NCBI GenBank assembly: GCA_016869025.1
Contig: VGFA01000001.1
Location: 62,001 to 126,000 of the forward strand
DNA length: 64,000 nt
Direction of reading: 5' to 3'
DNA from: Armatimonadota bacterium
Lineage (GTDB): Bacteria > Sysuimicrobiota > Sysuimicrobiia > Sysuimicrobiales > Humicultoraceae
Under the pieces are notes generated by a model that saw nothing but the letters and a program-made list of their open reading frames with translations, ran no database searches and was not told the origin of the DNA. Made by a program: the position numbers and the translations under genes. Shown here one piece after another: positions 8,245-17,936 of this stretch; position 1 is the first letter of the stretch, and the number at the start of each line of letters is the position of its first letter.

Positions 8245-9045
8245 ATGCAGGAGAAGATGGCGCCTACTGCACCCATGAAGCTTGCTATCTCGGGAAAGGG
8301 CGGGGTCGGCAAGACGACCCTGACTGCCCTGCTGGCCGTCTCCATGGCTGACCGCGGCTACCGAGTGACCGTCATTGACGCCGACCCGAATCCCACCCTG
8401 GCATCGGCCCTGGGGCTTCCTTCCCAACCGATTACGCCCCTTCTGGAGTTGCGCGAGGAGATCGAGCAGCGGGTCGGCGGCACCGACGGTTTCGTGCGGT
8501 TGAACCCGCGCGTGGATGATCTCGTGGATCGGGTCGCCGTGGTACACCGTGGCATCCGACTTGTCGTGGCAGGGGCCATCACCCGCGGCGGCGCCGGGTG
8601 CGCCTGCCCCCAGAGCGTGCTGCTGCGCCGGGTCATCGAATTCCTGGCCCTCGAGCGCGACCAGGCCCTCCTCGTTGACCTTGAGGCCGGCCTGGAGCAC
8701 CTGGGCCGACGCAGCGCGCATGCGGCCGACGCCCTGCTCGTCGTGGTGGACCCCAGCCGGGCCAGCCTGGAGACCGCGTCCCGCATCAGGCGCCTGGCCG
8801 CGGACATCGGGGTCGCGCAGGTCCTGGGCGTGGCCAACAAGGTCCGGGGCTCTACCGACGAGGCCTACCTGGCCGCCCACCTGGACGGTCTCGAACTGAT
8901 CGGAATGATTCCCTACAGCGAATCTCTGATGGAATCCGAACGCGCGGGAGAACAGGCATCGGCCGTAGATGGAGCCGCGGCCGGAGCGGTGGCACGGCTC
9001 GTAGACGCACTTGAAACCAGATTTCAGGGGAGGGTCAGGGAATGA
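8245..9045 (+). CDS. cooC: CooC-type nickel-insertion ATPase (copy 1)
   Basis: MinD/ParA-family ATPase, 266 aa, thought to deliver or load Ni into CO dehydrogenase. The Walker A motif GKGGVGKTT lies at about residues 14-22. The paired cysteines in GCACPQ (near 114-116) correspond to the CxC metal site of CooC. A second ATPase feature, LLVDLEAG, is near residue 140. The start is ATG 8245, preceded by a G-run about eight bases upstream; ATG 8275 is an alternative. Its stop overlaps the acsA start (ATGA), so translation is coupled. It opens the long plus-strand CODH/ACS operon. Confidence 0.9.
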   Translation: MQEKMAPTAPMKLAISGKGGVGKTTLTALLAVSMADRGYRVTVIDADPNPTLASALGLPSQPITPLLELREEIEQRVGGTDGFVRLNPRVDDLVDRVAVVHRGIRLVVAGAITRGGAGCACPQSVLLRRVIEFLALERDQALLVDLEAGLEHLGRRSAHAADALLVVVDPSRASLETASRIRRLAADIGVAQVLGVANKVRGSTDEAYLAAHLDGLELIGMIPYSESLMESERAGEQASAVDGAAAGAVARLVDALETRFQGRVRE

Positions 9046-10976
9046 GTGACACTGTCCAGCAGCGGGACCGAACGGATCCTGCCAGCGTGGAGATGCGGGC
9101 GCGCGCCAAGACCGAGAACATCGCCACGATCTGGGATCGCTACGCGGCTCTGGGCTCCCAATGTCGCGTGGGCGAACTGGGGATCTGCTGCACCATCTGC
9201 CATCTCGGTCCCTGCAACCTGGGACTTCCCGGCAGCAAGCGACCCCAGATAGGCGTCTGCGGCGCCAACATTGACACCGTGGCGGCCCGGCGGCTGGCCA
9301 GGGACATGGCCGCTGGATCGGCCGCGCACTCCGACCACGGACGGTCGGTGGCCCAGTTGCTGCGGATGACGGCCCGAGGGCAGGCGCCGGGGTACAGCAT
9401 CAAGGACGAGGTCAAACTGCGCGCGCTGGCCGTTGAACTCGGGGTTGCCCTGGACGGCCGTAGTGCGGCCGCGATCGCCGAGGACGTGGCCCGGGTCTGC
9501 CTCTCGCAGTTCGGTCAGCAGGACGGTGAGTTGGCTTTCCTCGGGCGAGCGCCTGCCAAGCAGCAGGAGATCTGGCGCAAGCTCGGCGTTGCACCGCGGG
9601 GCGTGGACCGCGAGATCGTGGACGTCATGCACCGCACCAACATGGGAGTGGACACCGACTACCAGAGTCTCATCATGGGCGGGATCCGCAGCGCGCTGGC
9701 AGACGGGTGGGGAGGCTCGATGGTTGCCACCGACCTCCAAGATGTCCTCTTCGGGACCCCAAAGCCGGTGCGGGCCCAGGTGAACCTGGGCGTGCTGCGG
9801 GCCGACCAGGTCAACGTCTTGGTGCACGGCCACGAGCCGATGCTGGCAGAGGCCATCGTGGATGCCGCCGCTGATCCGGCACTGCTCGCGCGGGCCAAGG
9901 AGTTGGGCGCCTCGGGTATCAACGTGGCCGGGATATGCTGCACGGCCAACGAGGTTCTGATGCGCCGCGGCGTTCCGATAGCCGGCAACTTCCTGCAGCA
10001 GGAACTGGCGATGATGACCGGATCTGTGGATGCGTTTCTGGTGGATGTCCAGTGCATCATGCCCGGGCTGACCGAGGCGGCCTCCTGCTTCCACACGGAG
10101 ATCATCGCAACCTCGGAGAAGGCCCGCATTCCGGGCACGAGACACGTGCCGTTTCACGAGGACCGGGCCGCCGCGTCCGCGCGCGAGATAGTCGGACGCG
10201 CGGTGGAGAACTTCGCACGCAGGGATCGGTCCAGGGTGGTCATCCCCGACCACAAGATGGATGTGGTTGCCGGGTTCACCACGGAATCCATAACCCACAT
10301 GCTGGGAGGTACCTTCCGGGGCGGCTGGCGTCCCCTAAACGACGCGATCATCGCCGGCCGCATTCGGGGGGTCGTGGGCGTGGTGGGCTGCGACAGCCCG
10401 AAGCAGATCCAGGACCAGTGCCATCTCGATCTGGTTCACGAGCTGCTGCGGCACGACGTCCTGGTGGTCCAGACCGGTTGCTCTGCCATCGCCTGCGGTA
10501 AGGCCGGGTTCCTGCAGCCGGAGGCCGCCTTCAAGTACGCCGGCAAGGGCCTGCAGGAGATCTGCGAGACCGTGGGCATCCCACCTGTCCTGCACGCCGG
10601 GTCGTGCGTGGACAACAGCCGGATCCTCACCGCCTGCATCGAGATGGTCAAGGAGGGCGGCATCGGCCGCGATTTCTCCGAGTTGCCCGTGGCCGCCGCC
10701 GCGCCCGGCTGGTGGTCGGAGAAGGCGATAACGATCGGGTTCTACGCGGTCGCCTCCGGCATCCTCACCGTGCTGGGGTCGTCGCTGAACATTCTGGGGA
10801 GCGACGCGGTCACGCGCTTCGTGACCCAGGAGATCGAGGGAGTAACAGGTGGCCGGTTCGCGTTCGAGTCCGATCCGGTCAAGGGAGCGCAGCTCATCGT
10901 GGCCCACCTGGACAAGAAGCGAGAGGCCCTGAAACTGCGCCCGATGATGTACGAGGTCGTTGCGGTCGGGGCGTAG
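9042..10976 (+). CDS. acsA: Anaerobic Ni-containing carbon monoxide dehydrogenase catalytic subunit
   Basis: Interconverts CO2 and CO at the NiFeS C-cluster, supplying CO to acetyl-CoA synthase; 644 aa, normal for CooS/AcsA. The N-terminal cysteines in GICCTICHLGPC (about residues 47-58) form the B/D cluster ligands. C-cluster regions are seen as NVAGICC, QTGCSAIACG and HAGSCVDN, and the family ending around WWSEKAI is intact. It lies between cooC, which it overlaps, and acsB (56 bp gap), the usual order for a bifunctional CODH/ACS. No disrupted or missing ligand was noticed. Confidence 0.97.
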   Translation: MSDTVQQRDRTDPASVEMRARAKTENIATIWDRYAALGSQCRVGELGICCTICHLGPCNLGLPGSKRPQIGVCGANIDTVAARRLARDMAAGSAAHSDHGRSVAQLLRMTARGQAPGYSIKDEVKLRALAVELGVALDGRSAAAIAEDVARVCLSQFGQQDGELAFLGRAPAKQQEIWRKLGVAPRGVDREIVDVMHRTNMGVDTDYQSLIMGGIRSALADGWGGSMVATDLQDVLFGTPKPVRAQVNLGVLRADQVNVLVHGHEPMLAEAIVDAAADPALLARAKELGASGINVAGICCTANEVLMRRGVPIAGNFLQQELAMMTGSVDAFLVDVQCIMPGLTEAASCFHTEIIATSEKARIPGTRHVPFHEDRAAASAREIVGRAVENFARRDRSRVVIPDHKMDVVAGFTTESITHMLGGTFRGGWRPLNDAIIAGRIRGVVGVVGCDSPKQIQDQCHLDLVHELLRHDVLVVQTGCSAIACGKAGFLQPEAAFKYAGKGLQEICETVGIPPVLHAGSCVDNSRILTACIEMVKEGGIGRDFSELPVAAAAPGWWSEKAITIGFYAVASGILTVLGSSLNILGSDAVTRFVTQEIEGVTGGRFAFESDPVKGAQLIVAHLDKKREALKLRPMMYEVVAVGA

Positions 10977-11032
10977 CCCTGTTCCGGTGAGACTGGACCG
11001 CCGGTCCATACACAGGTAGGAGGGAAGAAACC

Positions 11033-13219
11033 ATGTCGCGCATCATCGCCACCGCTGCGATCAAAGGGGCGCACAAGTATGTGGGCGAGGCCGAGTCCAA
11101 ACTCGTGGAGGCCATCGAGGCCAAGGGCGCCGGCCATCGCCTGGAGTTTCCCAACACCGCCTTCCACCTGCCGTTGATCCTGGCGCTGACCGGGATCAAG
11201 GTGAAGACGTTCGAGGACGCGTGGGAGCCGCTGCGCATCGCCCGGAACATGCTGCCGCCGGTTCCCACCGACAACATGTGGCTGCCCTACCTGGGAGGCG
11301 CGCTCGACGCGGGGGTTGCGACGCTGATGTCCCAGGAGATAATCGAGGCCCTCCGATACGCGAACGGCACGCAGCCCAACGGGGTGTTCCTGGGGTTCAC
11401 CGACGACGCGATCCTCCGCACCCAGGGCATCAAGCTGGTGGACGGCCGAATGCCCGGGTTCGCCGCGTGCGTCGGGGCACTGCCCACCAACGAGGCGGCC
11501 GTGAAGCTCGCGCGCGAGTTGCAGGAGCGGAACATCCTGGTCTTCCTGGCCAGCAGCACGAACGGCCGCAGCATGGCGGAGCAGCTCGCCGAGGAAGGCG
11601 TTGAGATGTCTTGGGATACCTACCTGGTGCCCTACGGCCGGGAGACCAGCACCGCGGTCTACGCGCTGAACTTCGCGGCCCGAGCGGCGATGACGTTCGG
11701 GGGCCTGACCCCCGGCGACTACATCCGGGGCCGCCAGATCCTGCTCTACAACAAGGACCGTGTGTTTGCCTTCGTGCTCGCGCTGGGCGAGGTTGACGAA
11801 GAGAAGTACGCTACCGCCGCGGGCGCCATCAACTTCGGCTTTCCCGTCATCGCCGACACCGACATCCCACAGATACTACCCACCGGCATCTGCACCTATG
11901 AGCACGTGGTGAGCAACATCCCGCACGACCGCATGGTGGCCAAGGCGGTGGAGGTGCGGGGGCTGAAGCTGAAGATCACCAAGATCCCGATCCCGGTTTC
12001 CTACAGCGCCGCGTTCGAGGGCGAGCGTGTGCGCAAGGAGCAGCTCCACGTGGAGTTCGGCCGCCAGCTCTCGCCTGCGTTCGAGTTCCTGCGCGGGCGA
12101 GAACTGCACGAGGTCGAGGACGGGCGGATCGAGGTAATCGGACCCGACCTGGACACGGTCGAGCCCGGTGGGATCCTGCCTCTGGGCATATTGATTGACG
12201 TCGCAGGCCGCAAACTCCAGAAGGACTTCGAGCCGATCCTGGAGCGGCAGATTCACCGGCTCATAAACGGCGCGATGGGTGTGATGCACATAGGCCAGCG
12301 CGACATGCCGTGGATACGGGTAAGCAAGGATGCGGTGGCCGCCGGGTTCCGGCTCCGCCACTTCGGCGAGATCCTCCACGCCAAGTACCTGGAGGAGTTC
12401 CCGGCGCTCGTGGACAAGGTCGCGGTCACCGTCTACTCGGAGGCCGAGCAGATCACGCACATCATCGAGGAGGCCCGCAAGGTCTGGGACGAGCGCGACG
12501 CGCGCGTTGCCGGCATGACCGACGAGACCGTGGACGTCTTCTACTCCTGCACCCTGTGCCAGTCCTACGCGCCCAATCACGTCTGCGTCATCTCGCCCGA
12601 GCGGCTGGGGCTGTGCGGGGCCTACAACTGGCTCGACGGGAAGGCCAGCTACGAGATCAACTCCGCAGGTCCCAACCAGCCGATCGAGAAGGGCGCGTGC
12701 CTGGATGCCAACCTCGGGGTGTTCGAGGGCATCAACGCCTTCGTTCACAACAAGTCCAACAAGACCGTCGAGCAGGTGAGTCTCTACTCGATGATCCACT
12801 CGCCGATGACATCGTGCGGGTGTTTTGAGTGCATCATGGGCCTGGTGCCCGAGGCGAACGGGGTCATGATCGTCAACCGCGAGTTCAGCGGGATGACCCC
12901 GCTGGGCATGACCTTCAGCACCCTGGCAGGGATGGTCGGCGGAGGCATTCAGACCCCCGGTTTCCTGGGCGTGGGGCGCCTGTACATGGCCAGCCGCAAG
13001 TTCATCCCGGCCGACGGCGGGCTGCAACGCCTGGTGTGGATGCCCAAGGAGATGAAGGACGCGCTTCGCGAGAAACTCGAGATTCGGGCCAAAGATATCG
13101 GTGACGAAGGGTTCGTGGACAAGATCGCCGATGAGACCGTGGCAACGACGGCCGAGGAACTCGTGGCACATCTGGAGCGAGTGGGCCACCCGGCACTCCG
13201 GATGCCGGCGTTGCTCTAA
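11033..13219 (+). CDS. acsB: Acetyl-CoA synthase (CO-methylating) subunit
   Basis: Joins CO, a methyl group and CoA into acetyl-CoA at the Ni-Ni-[4Fe-4S] A-cluster. It is 728 aa, the full bacterial length including the N-terminal CODH-binding domain that archaeal versions lack. The ligands fall at Cys506, Cys509, Cys518 and Cys528 (CTLC, HVC, LCGAY) and Cys595/Cys597 (SCGCF), the same numbering as the Moorella enzyme. A strong ribosome site, TAGGAGG, precedes ATG 11033. The corrinoid protein large subunit follows after 14 bp. Confidence 0.98.
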   Translation: MSRIIATAAIKGAHKYVGEAESKLVEAIEAKGAGHRLEFPNTAFHLPLILALTGIKVKTFEDAWEPLRIARNMLPPVPTDNMWLPYLGGALDAGVATLMSQEIIEALRYANGTQPNGVFLGFTDDAILRTQGIKLVDGRMPGFAACVGALPTNEAAVKLARELQERNILVFLASSTNGRSMAEQLAEEGVEMSWDTYLVPYGRETSTAVYALNFAARAAMTFGGLTPGDYIRGRQILLYNKDRVFAFVLALGEVDEEKYATAAGAINFGFPVIADTDIPQILPTGICTYEHVVSNIPHDRMVAKAVEVRGLKLKITKIPIPVSYSAAFEGERVRKEQLHVEFGRQLSPAFEFLRGRELHEVEDGRIEVIGPDLDTVEPGGILPLGILIDVAGRKLQKDFEPILERQIHRLINGAMGVMHIGQRDMPWIRVSKDAVAAGFRLRHFGEILHAKYLEEFPALVDKVAVTVYSEAEQITHIIEEARKVWDERDARVAGMTDETVDVFYSCTLCQSYAPNHVCVISPERLGLCGAYNWLDGKASYEINSAGPNQPIEKGACLDANLGVFEGINAFVHNKSNKTVEQVSLYSMIHSPMTSCGCFECIMGLVPEANGVMIVNREFSGMTPLGMTFSTLAGMVGGGIQTPGFLGVGRLYMASRKFIPADGGLQRLVWMPKEMKDALREKLEIRAKDIGDEGFVDKIADETVATTAEELVAHLERVGHPALRMPALL

Positions 13220-13233
13220 GGGGATGAGAGATC

Positions 13234-14592
13234 ATGCCGCTCACAGCGCTTGACATCTACAAGATCTTGCCCAAGACGAACTGCGGGGAGTGCGCGTTTC
13301 CTACCTGCCTGGCGTTCGCCATGCAGCTTGCCACCAAGAAGGTGGCCATTGACGCGTGCCCGTACGCCAGCGACGACGCCAAGGCCACGCTGGCAGGCGC
13401 GGCGGCGCCGCCCATCCGGCTGGTCAGCGTTGGGCCCGCGGAGCAGTGCATCGTCATGGGGAAGGAGACCGTGCTGTTCCGGCACGAGGAGACCTTCTAC
13501 CACCCAACGGCCATCGCCGTGCGGGTGCGGACCGACCGCTCTCCGGAGGAGCTGCGCGCGGCCTTCGAGCGGGTCAAGGCGCTCCAGTTCGACCGCGTCG
13601 GTCAGGAGGTACGCGTCGAGCTGGTGGCGCTCGAGGACGCCGCCGGGGACCCCGGGCGGTTCGCGTCCGCGGCGGCGCTGGCGGCCGAGATGGGCCTCAC
13701 GCTGGTCCTGGTGAGTTCCTCGACCGACGCCTTGAGCGCGGCCGCGTCGGCCGTCAAGCAGCACCGCCCGTTGCTCTACGCCGCGACAGCGGAGAACTGG
13801 GAGGCGATGGCGCGGCTGGCCAAGAGCTGCGGGTGCCCGCTGGCGGTGCGAGGGAAGGGCCTCGACGAGCTGGCCGACCTGACGGCGCGTATCGCCGCCG
13901 CAGGCGTCACCGACCTCGTAGTTGACAGCGGTGCCAGGACGGCCGCCGCGACGCTGCAGGACCTGACGCAGATCCGGCGCCTGGCGCTGCGCAAGACCTT
14001 CCGGCCGTTTGGGTATCCGGCGATGGCGTTCGCGACTGCGGGCAATCCGCTGGACCAGACGGTGCAGGCGGCCGCGTACATCGCCAAGTACGCTGCTCTG
14101 GTCGTGACCGATGAGCTGGAGCCATGGCAGGCGCTGGCGCTGGTAACCGCCCGCCAGAACATCTACACCGATCCTCAGAAGCCGATCCAGGTGGAGTCCG
14201 GGATCCACACCGTCGGGGCGCCCGATGAAACCTCGCCGGTGCTGGTGACGACCAACTTCTCGCTTACGTACTTCACCGTGGAAGCCGATACTGAGGCCAG
14301 CCGGACCCCGGCCTGGGTGGTCGTGGTCAACACCGAAGGCATGTCCGTGATGACCGCCTGGGCCGCGGACAAGTTCAACGCGGAGACCATCGCCAAGACA
14401 GTCGGGGAGTCGCAAATCGCCGAGCGCGTCGGCCACCGCCGCATGGTCATTCCCGGCGGCATAGCCGCCCTCAGCGGGAAACTGGAGGAGCTCTGCGGCT
14501 GGCAGGTCCTGGTGGGGCCGCGCGAGTCCGCGGGTATTCCGGCCTTCATGCGCACGCAGTGGAAGCAGGCGAGCGCCGCGGCCAGCAGTTGA
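13234..14592 (+). CDS. acsC: Corrinoid iron-sulfur protein large (gamma) subunit
   Basis: Carries the cobalamin that shuttles the methyl group from methyl-H4folate to acetyl-CoA synthase; 452 aa, typical of AcsC/CdhE. The N-terminal [4Fe-4S] domain is visible in NCGECAFPTC with a further Cys in DACPY (about residues 15-45). A TIM barrel follows and then the C-terminal cobalamin-binding domain, near VTTNFSLTYF onward. It is encoded apart from its small-subunit partner acsD by the activator acsV, cooC2 and the DUF3786 gene, as in several acetogen clusters. Confidence 0.96.
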   Translation: MPLTALDIYKILPKTNCGECAFPTCLAFAMQLATKKVAIDACPYASDDAKATLAGAAAPPIRLVSVGPAEQCIVMGKETVLFRHEETFYHPTAIAVRVRTDRSPEELRAAFERVKALQFDRVGQEVRVELVALEDAAGDPGRFASAAALAAEMGLTLVLVSSSTDALSAAASAVKQHRPLLYAATAENWEAMARLAKSCGCPLAVRGKGLDELADLTARIAAAGVTDLVVDSGARTAAATLQDLTQIRRLALRKTFRPFGYPAMAFATAGNPLDQTVQAAAYIAKYAALVVTDELEPWQALALVTARQNIYTDPQKPIQVESGIHTVGAPDETSPVLVTTNFSLTYFTVEADTEASRTPAWVVVVNTEGMSVMTAWAADKFNAETIAKTVGESQIAERVGHRRMVIPGGIAALSGKLEELCGWQVLVGPRESAGIPAFMRTQWKQASAAASS

Positions 14593-14617
14593 GGAGCCGT
14601 GAGGAAGTGGTGGGGTA

Positions 14618-16537
14618 GTGGCGGGACCGACCGTCAGGTTCCAACCGGATGCGCGGACCGTCGCGGCCGAGGCAGGGCAGACCCTCCTGGACGCGGCCTT
14701 CGCGGCTGGGATCCCGCTGAACAGCGTCTGCGGCGGGCGCGGCATCTGCGGGAGGTGCCGGGTTCGGATCGTCGCCGGCGAGGCGGAGGTGGACGAGGGT
14801 GGCAGGGTCCCGGGCGGGGGGGAGATCCTGGCCTGCCTGAGCCACGTGACCGGCGACGTCACCGTGGACGTCTCCGAACTCTCACGGCTGGAAGGCGAGC
14901 AGATCCTCACCGGGGCGGAGCGAAATGGTCCGTTCATGCCGATTCCCGAGGAGGCCGTGGGCGAGCGCCCGGTCGCCGCGGTCCAGCCCGCCGGGGATCC
15001 GCTAGTGTTTGCCCTTGCCCTGCAGCTTCCGCAGCCGACGATTCACGACTGCCTGAGTGACCTCAACCGCCTGACCCGTGAACTACGCCGGGAGGGCGGC
15101 ATCCAAGACCTCATGGTTCCCCTGGACGTTCTCCGCACGGCGCCGCAGGTACTGCGCGACGCCAACTGGGAGGTCACCGCGGTGCTCGCGCGCACAAACG
15201 GCGCGCACGAGCTCGTCGCGCTCCGGCCAGGTGCGACCACGTCCGGGTTGTACGGCGCGGCCGTGGACGTGGGCACGACGACCATCGTTGTGCACCTGGT
15301 GGACCTGGCGAGCGGTGCCACCCTGGGCGCGGCCGCCGCGCTCAACCGGCAGGCCACCTACGGGGATGACGTGATCTCGCGCATCATTCACGCCGGTGAA
15401 CCCGGCGGACTCGACAGGCTGCGGGACGCTGCCCTGGGCGTTACCAACGTCCTGATCGGCGGGCTCGCGCAGGCGCACGGCGTGGCCCGGGACGACATCG
15501 TCGGCGCGGTGCTGGCGGGCAACACCACCATGCTACACCTCTTCCTGGGGCTTCCTCCGGCCGAGATACGCCGGGAGCCCTACATCCCGGTGATCTCCAT
15601 GCCTCCGGCCTACCGGGCCGGAGAGGTGGGGCTGCGCGTGAACCACCACGCAATGGTGGCCTGGATGCCCGGGGTCAGCAGCTATGTCGGCGGGGACATC
15701 ACCGCCGACGTGCTGGCCGCGGGCATGGATGGCACCGAAGAGCTCTCCATGCTCATTGACGTGGGTACCAACGGCGAGACGGTGATCGGAAACCGCGACT
15801 TCCTGGTGTGCTGCGCGTGCTCCGCAGGCCCGGCGTTCGAGGGAGGCGGCATCACCTGGGGGATGCGTGCGGCCCTGGGAGCGGTGCAGCGTGTCAAGGT
15901 CGGCCCTGACGGAGGGCTCACCTGGGTAACCATCGGAGGCGGAAGGCCCCGGGGCATCTGCGGTTCCGGACTGGTTGACCTGCTGGCGGAACTGCTGCTG
16001 GCCGGATACCTGGACCGCGCGGGCCGGCTGCGGCCCGACGCGCCTGTCGTCAGGGAAGGTCCGGACGGTCTCGAGGCGGTGGTCGTGCCCTCCGGGGAAA
16101 GCGCGGCAGGCCGCGACATCGTCTTGACCTCGGCGGACATTGAGAACCTCCTGAGGGCAAAGGCGGCCGTCTACGCTGGCGGCGCCCTTCTTACACGGCG
16201 GCTAGGCATTGACATCCGCGACATCCAACGCATCTACGTCGCCGGCGGCTTCGGGACTTACCTGGACATCCCCAAGGCCATATTGATCGGCCTCCTCCCC
16301 GACGTGCCGGTGGAGCGGATCACCTTCATCGGCAACGGATCGGTGACAGGCGCCAAGATGGCCCTGCTCTCGCATGAAGCCTGGCGCCGGGCCGCCGAGG
16401 TGGCGCAGAAGATGACCTATCGGGAGCTCAGCACCGACACCGGCTTCATGGAGGAGTATGTCTCGGCCACGTTCCTCCCACACACCGACTGCGCCCGGTT
16501 CCCGCGCGCGTGCGCGCAACTGGGCAGGCAGGACTGA
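14618..16537 (+). CDS. acsV: Reductive activator of the corrinoid iron-sulfur protein (ASKHA/ferredoxin protein)
   Basis: ATP-dependent reactivator that reduces accidentally oxidised Co(II) corrinoid back to Co(I); 639 aa. A plant-type [2Fe-2S] domain lies at the N-terminus (CGGRGICGRC, about residues 39-48, with a later Cys in ACLSH). It is followed by the long ASKHA ATPase region with phosphate motifs DVGTTTIVVHL (about 213-223) and DVGTNGET. The start is GTG 14618. Location directly after acsC supports the role. RamA-type activators share this layout, but the neighbours favour the CODH/ACS version. Confidence 0.93.
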   Translation: MAGPTVRFQPDARTVAAEAGQTLLDAAFAAGIPLNSVCGGRGICGRCRVRIVAGEAEVDEGGRVPGGGEILACLSHVTGDVTVDVSELSRLEGEQILTGAERNGPFMPIPEEAVGERPVAAVQPAGDPLVFALALQLPQPTIHDCLSDLNRLTRELRREGGIQDLMVPLDVLRTAPQVLRDANWEVTAVLARTNGAHELVALRPGATTSGLYGAAVDVGTTTIVVHLVDLASGATLGAAAALNRQATYGDDVISRIIHAGEPGGLDRLRDAALGVTNVLIGGLAQAHGVARDDIVGAVLAGNTTMLHLFLGLPPAEIRREPYIPVISMPPAYRAGEVGLRVNHHAMVAWMPGVSSYVGGDITADVLAAGMDGTEELSMLIDVGTNGETVIGNRDFLVCCACSAGPAFEGGGITWGMRAALGAVQRVKVGPDGGLTWVTIGGGRPRGICGSGLVDLLAELLLAGYLDRAGRLRPDAPVVREGPDGLEAVVVPSGESAAGRDIVLTSADIENLLRAKAAVYAGGALLTRRLGIDIRDIQRIYVAGGFGTYLDIPKAILIGLLPDVPVERITFIGNGSVTGAKMALLSHEAWRRAAEVAQKMTYRELSTDTGFMEEYVSATFLPHTDCARFPRACAQLGRQD

Positions 16538-16550
16538 GGAGGGAGTGAAG

Positions 16551-17318
16551 GTGCCGTTCGTGGTGGCGGTGGCCGGCAAGGGGGGAACAGGCAAGACCAC
16601 CATGGCCGGGCTCATCGTCCGTTCCCTGCGCCGTTTGGGCAAGACCCCGATCCTGGCAGTGGATGCGGATCCCAACACGAACCTGGACGCGGCGTTGGGG
16701 CTGCGGCCGGACCGTGCGATCTCGGACGTCCTGCAAGAGACGCGGGGCATGCGGGATGTTCCGGTCACGGTCCCGCGTGCGATGTATCTCGAGTACCATC
16801 TCGAAGACTGCCTGGCTGAGGGCCAGGGCGTTGACCTGATCGTAATGGGTAGACCGGAAGGAGCCGGCTGCTACTGCGCGGCCAACCACCTGCTGCGCGA
16901 ACACCTGGACCGCCTTATGGGCAGTTACCCCTTCGTGGTGATGGACAACGAAGCAGGGATGGAGCACATCAGCCGGCGGACCACGCGCGACGTCGGGCTG
17001 CTGCTGATCGTGAGCGACCCCAGCATGGCCGGAATCAAAGCGGCGCGGCGCATTCAGGACCTCGTGCGGGGACTCGGCCTCTCGGTCGGGGAGATCGCGT
17101 TGGTGATCAACCGGGCCAGTGAGATCCCATCCGCGGTAGAGCGCGTCTTCGGCGAGGGCGGTATCCGCGTTGCCGGTGTGGTGCCCGAGGACCCGCTGGT
17201 GGCCGCCTACGAACTGGAAGGACGGCCGATGCTGGAACTTCCCGACGACTCCCCGGCAGCGCGTGCCGTGACGGAGATGCTGGCGGCGGTAGGGCCGCTG
17301 GCACCGGTGCGAGCATGA
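16551..17318 (+). CDS. CooC-type nickel-insertion ATPase (copy 2)
   Basis: Second MinD-like CooC homologue of about 255 aa. Walker A is GKGGTGKTT near the N-terminus, and the CooC metal site is seen in GAGCYCAAN (about residue 105), closer to the classical CooC/AcsF sequence than copy 1. The frame is open upstream, but GTG 16551 has AGGAGGG seven bases before it and places the P-loop at the usual distance from the start. It is probably the ACS-type (AcsF-like) maturation factor, while copy 1 serves CODH; that split is inference. The stop overlaps the next gene. Confidence 0.88.
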   Translation: MPFVVAVAGKGGTGKTTMAGLIVRSLRRLGKTPILAVDADPNTNLDAALGLRPDRAISDVLQETRGMRDVPVTVPRAMYLEYHLEDCLAEGQGVDLIVMGRPEGAGCYCAANHLLREHLDRLMGSYPFVVMDNEAGMEHISRRTTRDVGLLLIVSDPSMAGIKAARRIQDLVRGLGLSVGEIALVINRASEIPSAVERVFGEGGIRVAGVVPEDPLVAAYELEGRPMLELPDDSPAARAVTEMLAAVGPLAPVRA

Positions 17319-17932
17319 GCATCTATCAGGGGACCTACGACGGCCTGCGCGCCAAGATCGGCGCGCAGCCCCTCAACCCGCTCGTCACCCGCAGCGGTGC
17401 GACGCTGCTCGGTCCGGACCGGATCGGGCTGCGCTGCGTCGGGCGCGACTACACGGTTGCGTATCCGGAGGGTGTTGTGCTGGACGCCGAGGGCCAACCG
17501 GCCGAGGTAAGCGTGGCCATCCTACTGCTGCTCTACCTACTGGAGTCCACCGGCAGCCCTCGCGAGGGCCGGTGGATCTCGTTCGAGCAGCTTCCCGGCG
17601 GAGCAGGGTATCTGGCCTCGTTTCGCGGCCGGGTCGTGGCACCGATCCTCAAGGCCTTTGGTCCAGACCCTGCGCTCCTGCTGGAGGCAGGCAGGAAACT
17701 GGACGGCGAGCCGCTCGACCAGGGCGACGTATCGCTGTGCATACCGGCGCTCCCGCGGGTACCGGTGGCCTACCTGATGTGGAAAGGCGATGAGGAGTTT
17801 GCGCCCAGCGTTTCGGTGGTGTTCGACGCTTCGGTCCAGGGATACCTGGATGCCGAGGTGGTGACCGCGCTGGCAGAGCTGACGACCCGGCGGCTGGTGG
17901 CTGCCGCCAACCGTATACGCAAGGAGGGGTGA
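17315..17932 (+). CDS. DUF3786-domain protein
   Basis: Soluble protein of 205 aa without cysteine clusters, signal peptide or membrane helix. The sequence (for example the central SFEQLPGGAGYLASFRG and the C-terminal LMWKGDEEFAPSVSVVFD) fits the DUF3786 family of unknown function, often found beside CODH/ACS or corrinoid genes. It overlaps cooC2 by 4 bp and is followed 4 bp later by acsD, so it is firmly within the operon and translated with it. A role in assembly or activation of the corrinoid or ACS proteins is plausible but unproven. Confidence 0.75.
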   Translation: MSIYQGTYDGLRAKIGAQPLNPLVTRSGATLLGPDRIGLRCVGRDYTVAYPEGVVLDAEGQPAEVSVAILLLLYLLESTGSPREGRWISFEQLPGGAGYLASFRGRVVAPILKAFGPDPALLLEAGRKLDGEPLDQGDVSLCIPALPRVPVAYLMWKGDEEFAPSVSVVFDASVQGYLDAEVVTALAELTTRRLVAAANRIRKEG

Positions 17933-17936
17933 TCAG

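Noticed and set aside
8040-8345. Long N-terminal extension of monoheme cytochrome copy 2, up to 222 residues
   Set aside because: The extension has no signal peptide, runs into the divergent cooC gene, and the paralogue is 120 residues with a matching start.
13216-14937. Long minus-strand open frames opposite acsC, acsB, the HdrA-like genes and fdhA
   Set aside because: High GC content gives long antisense frames; these have no recognisable motifs, while the plus-strand products are clear conserved enzymes.
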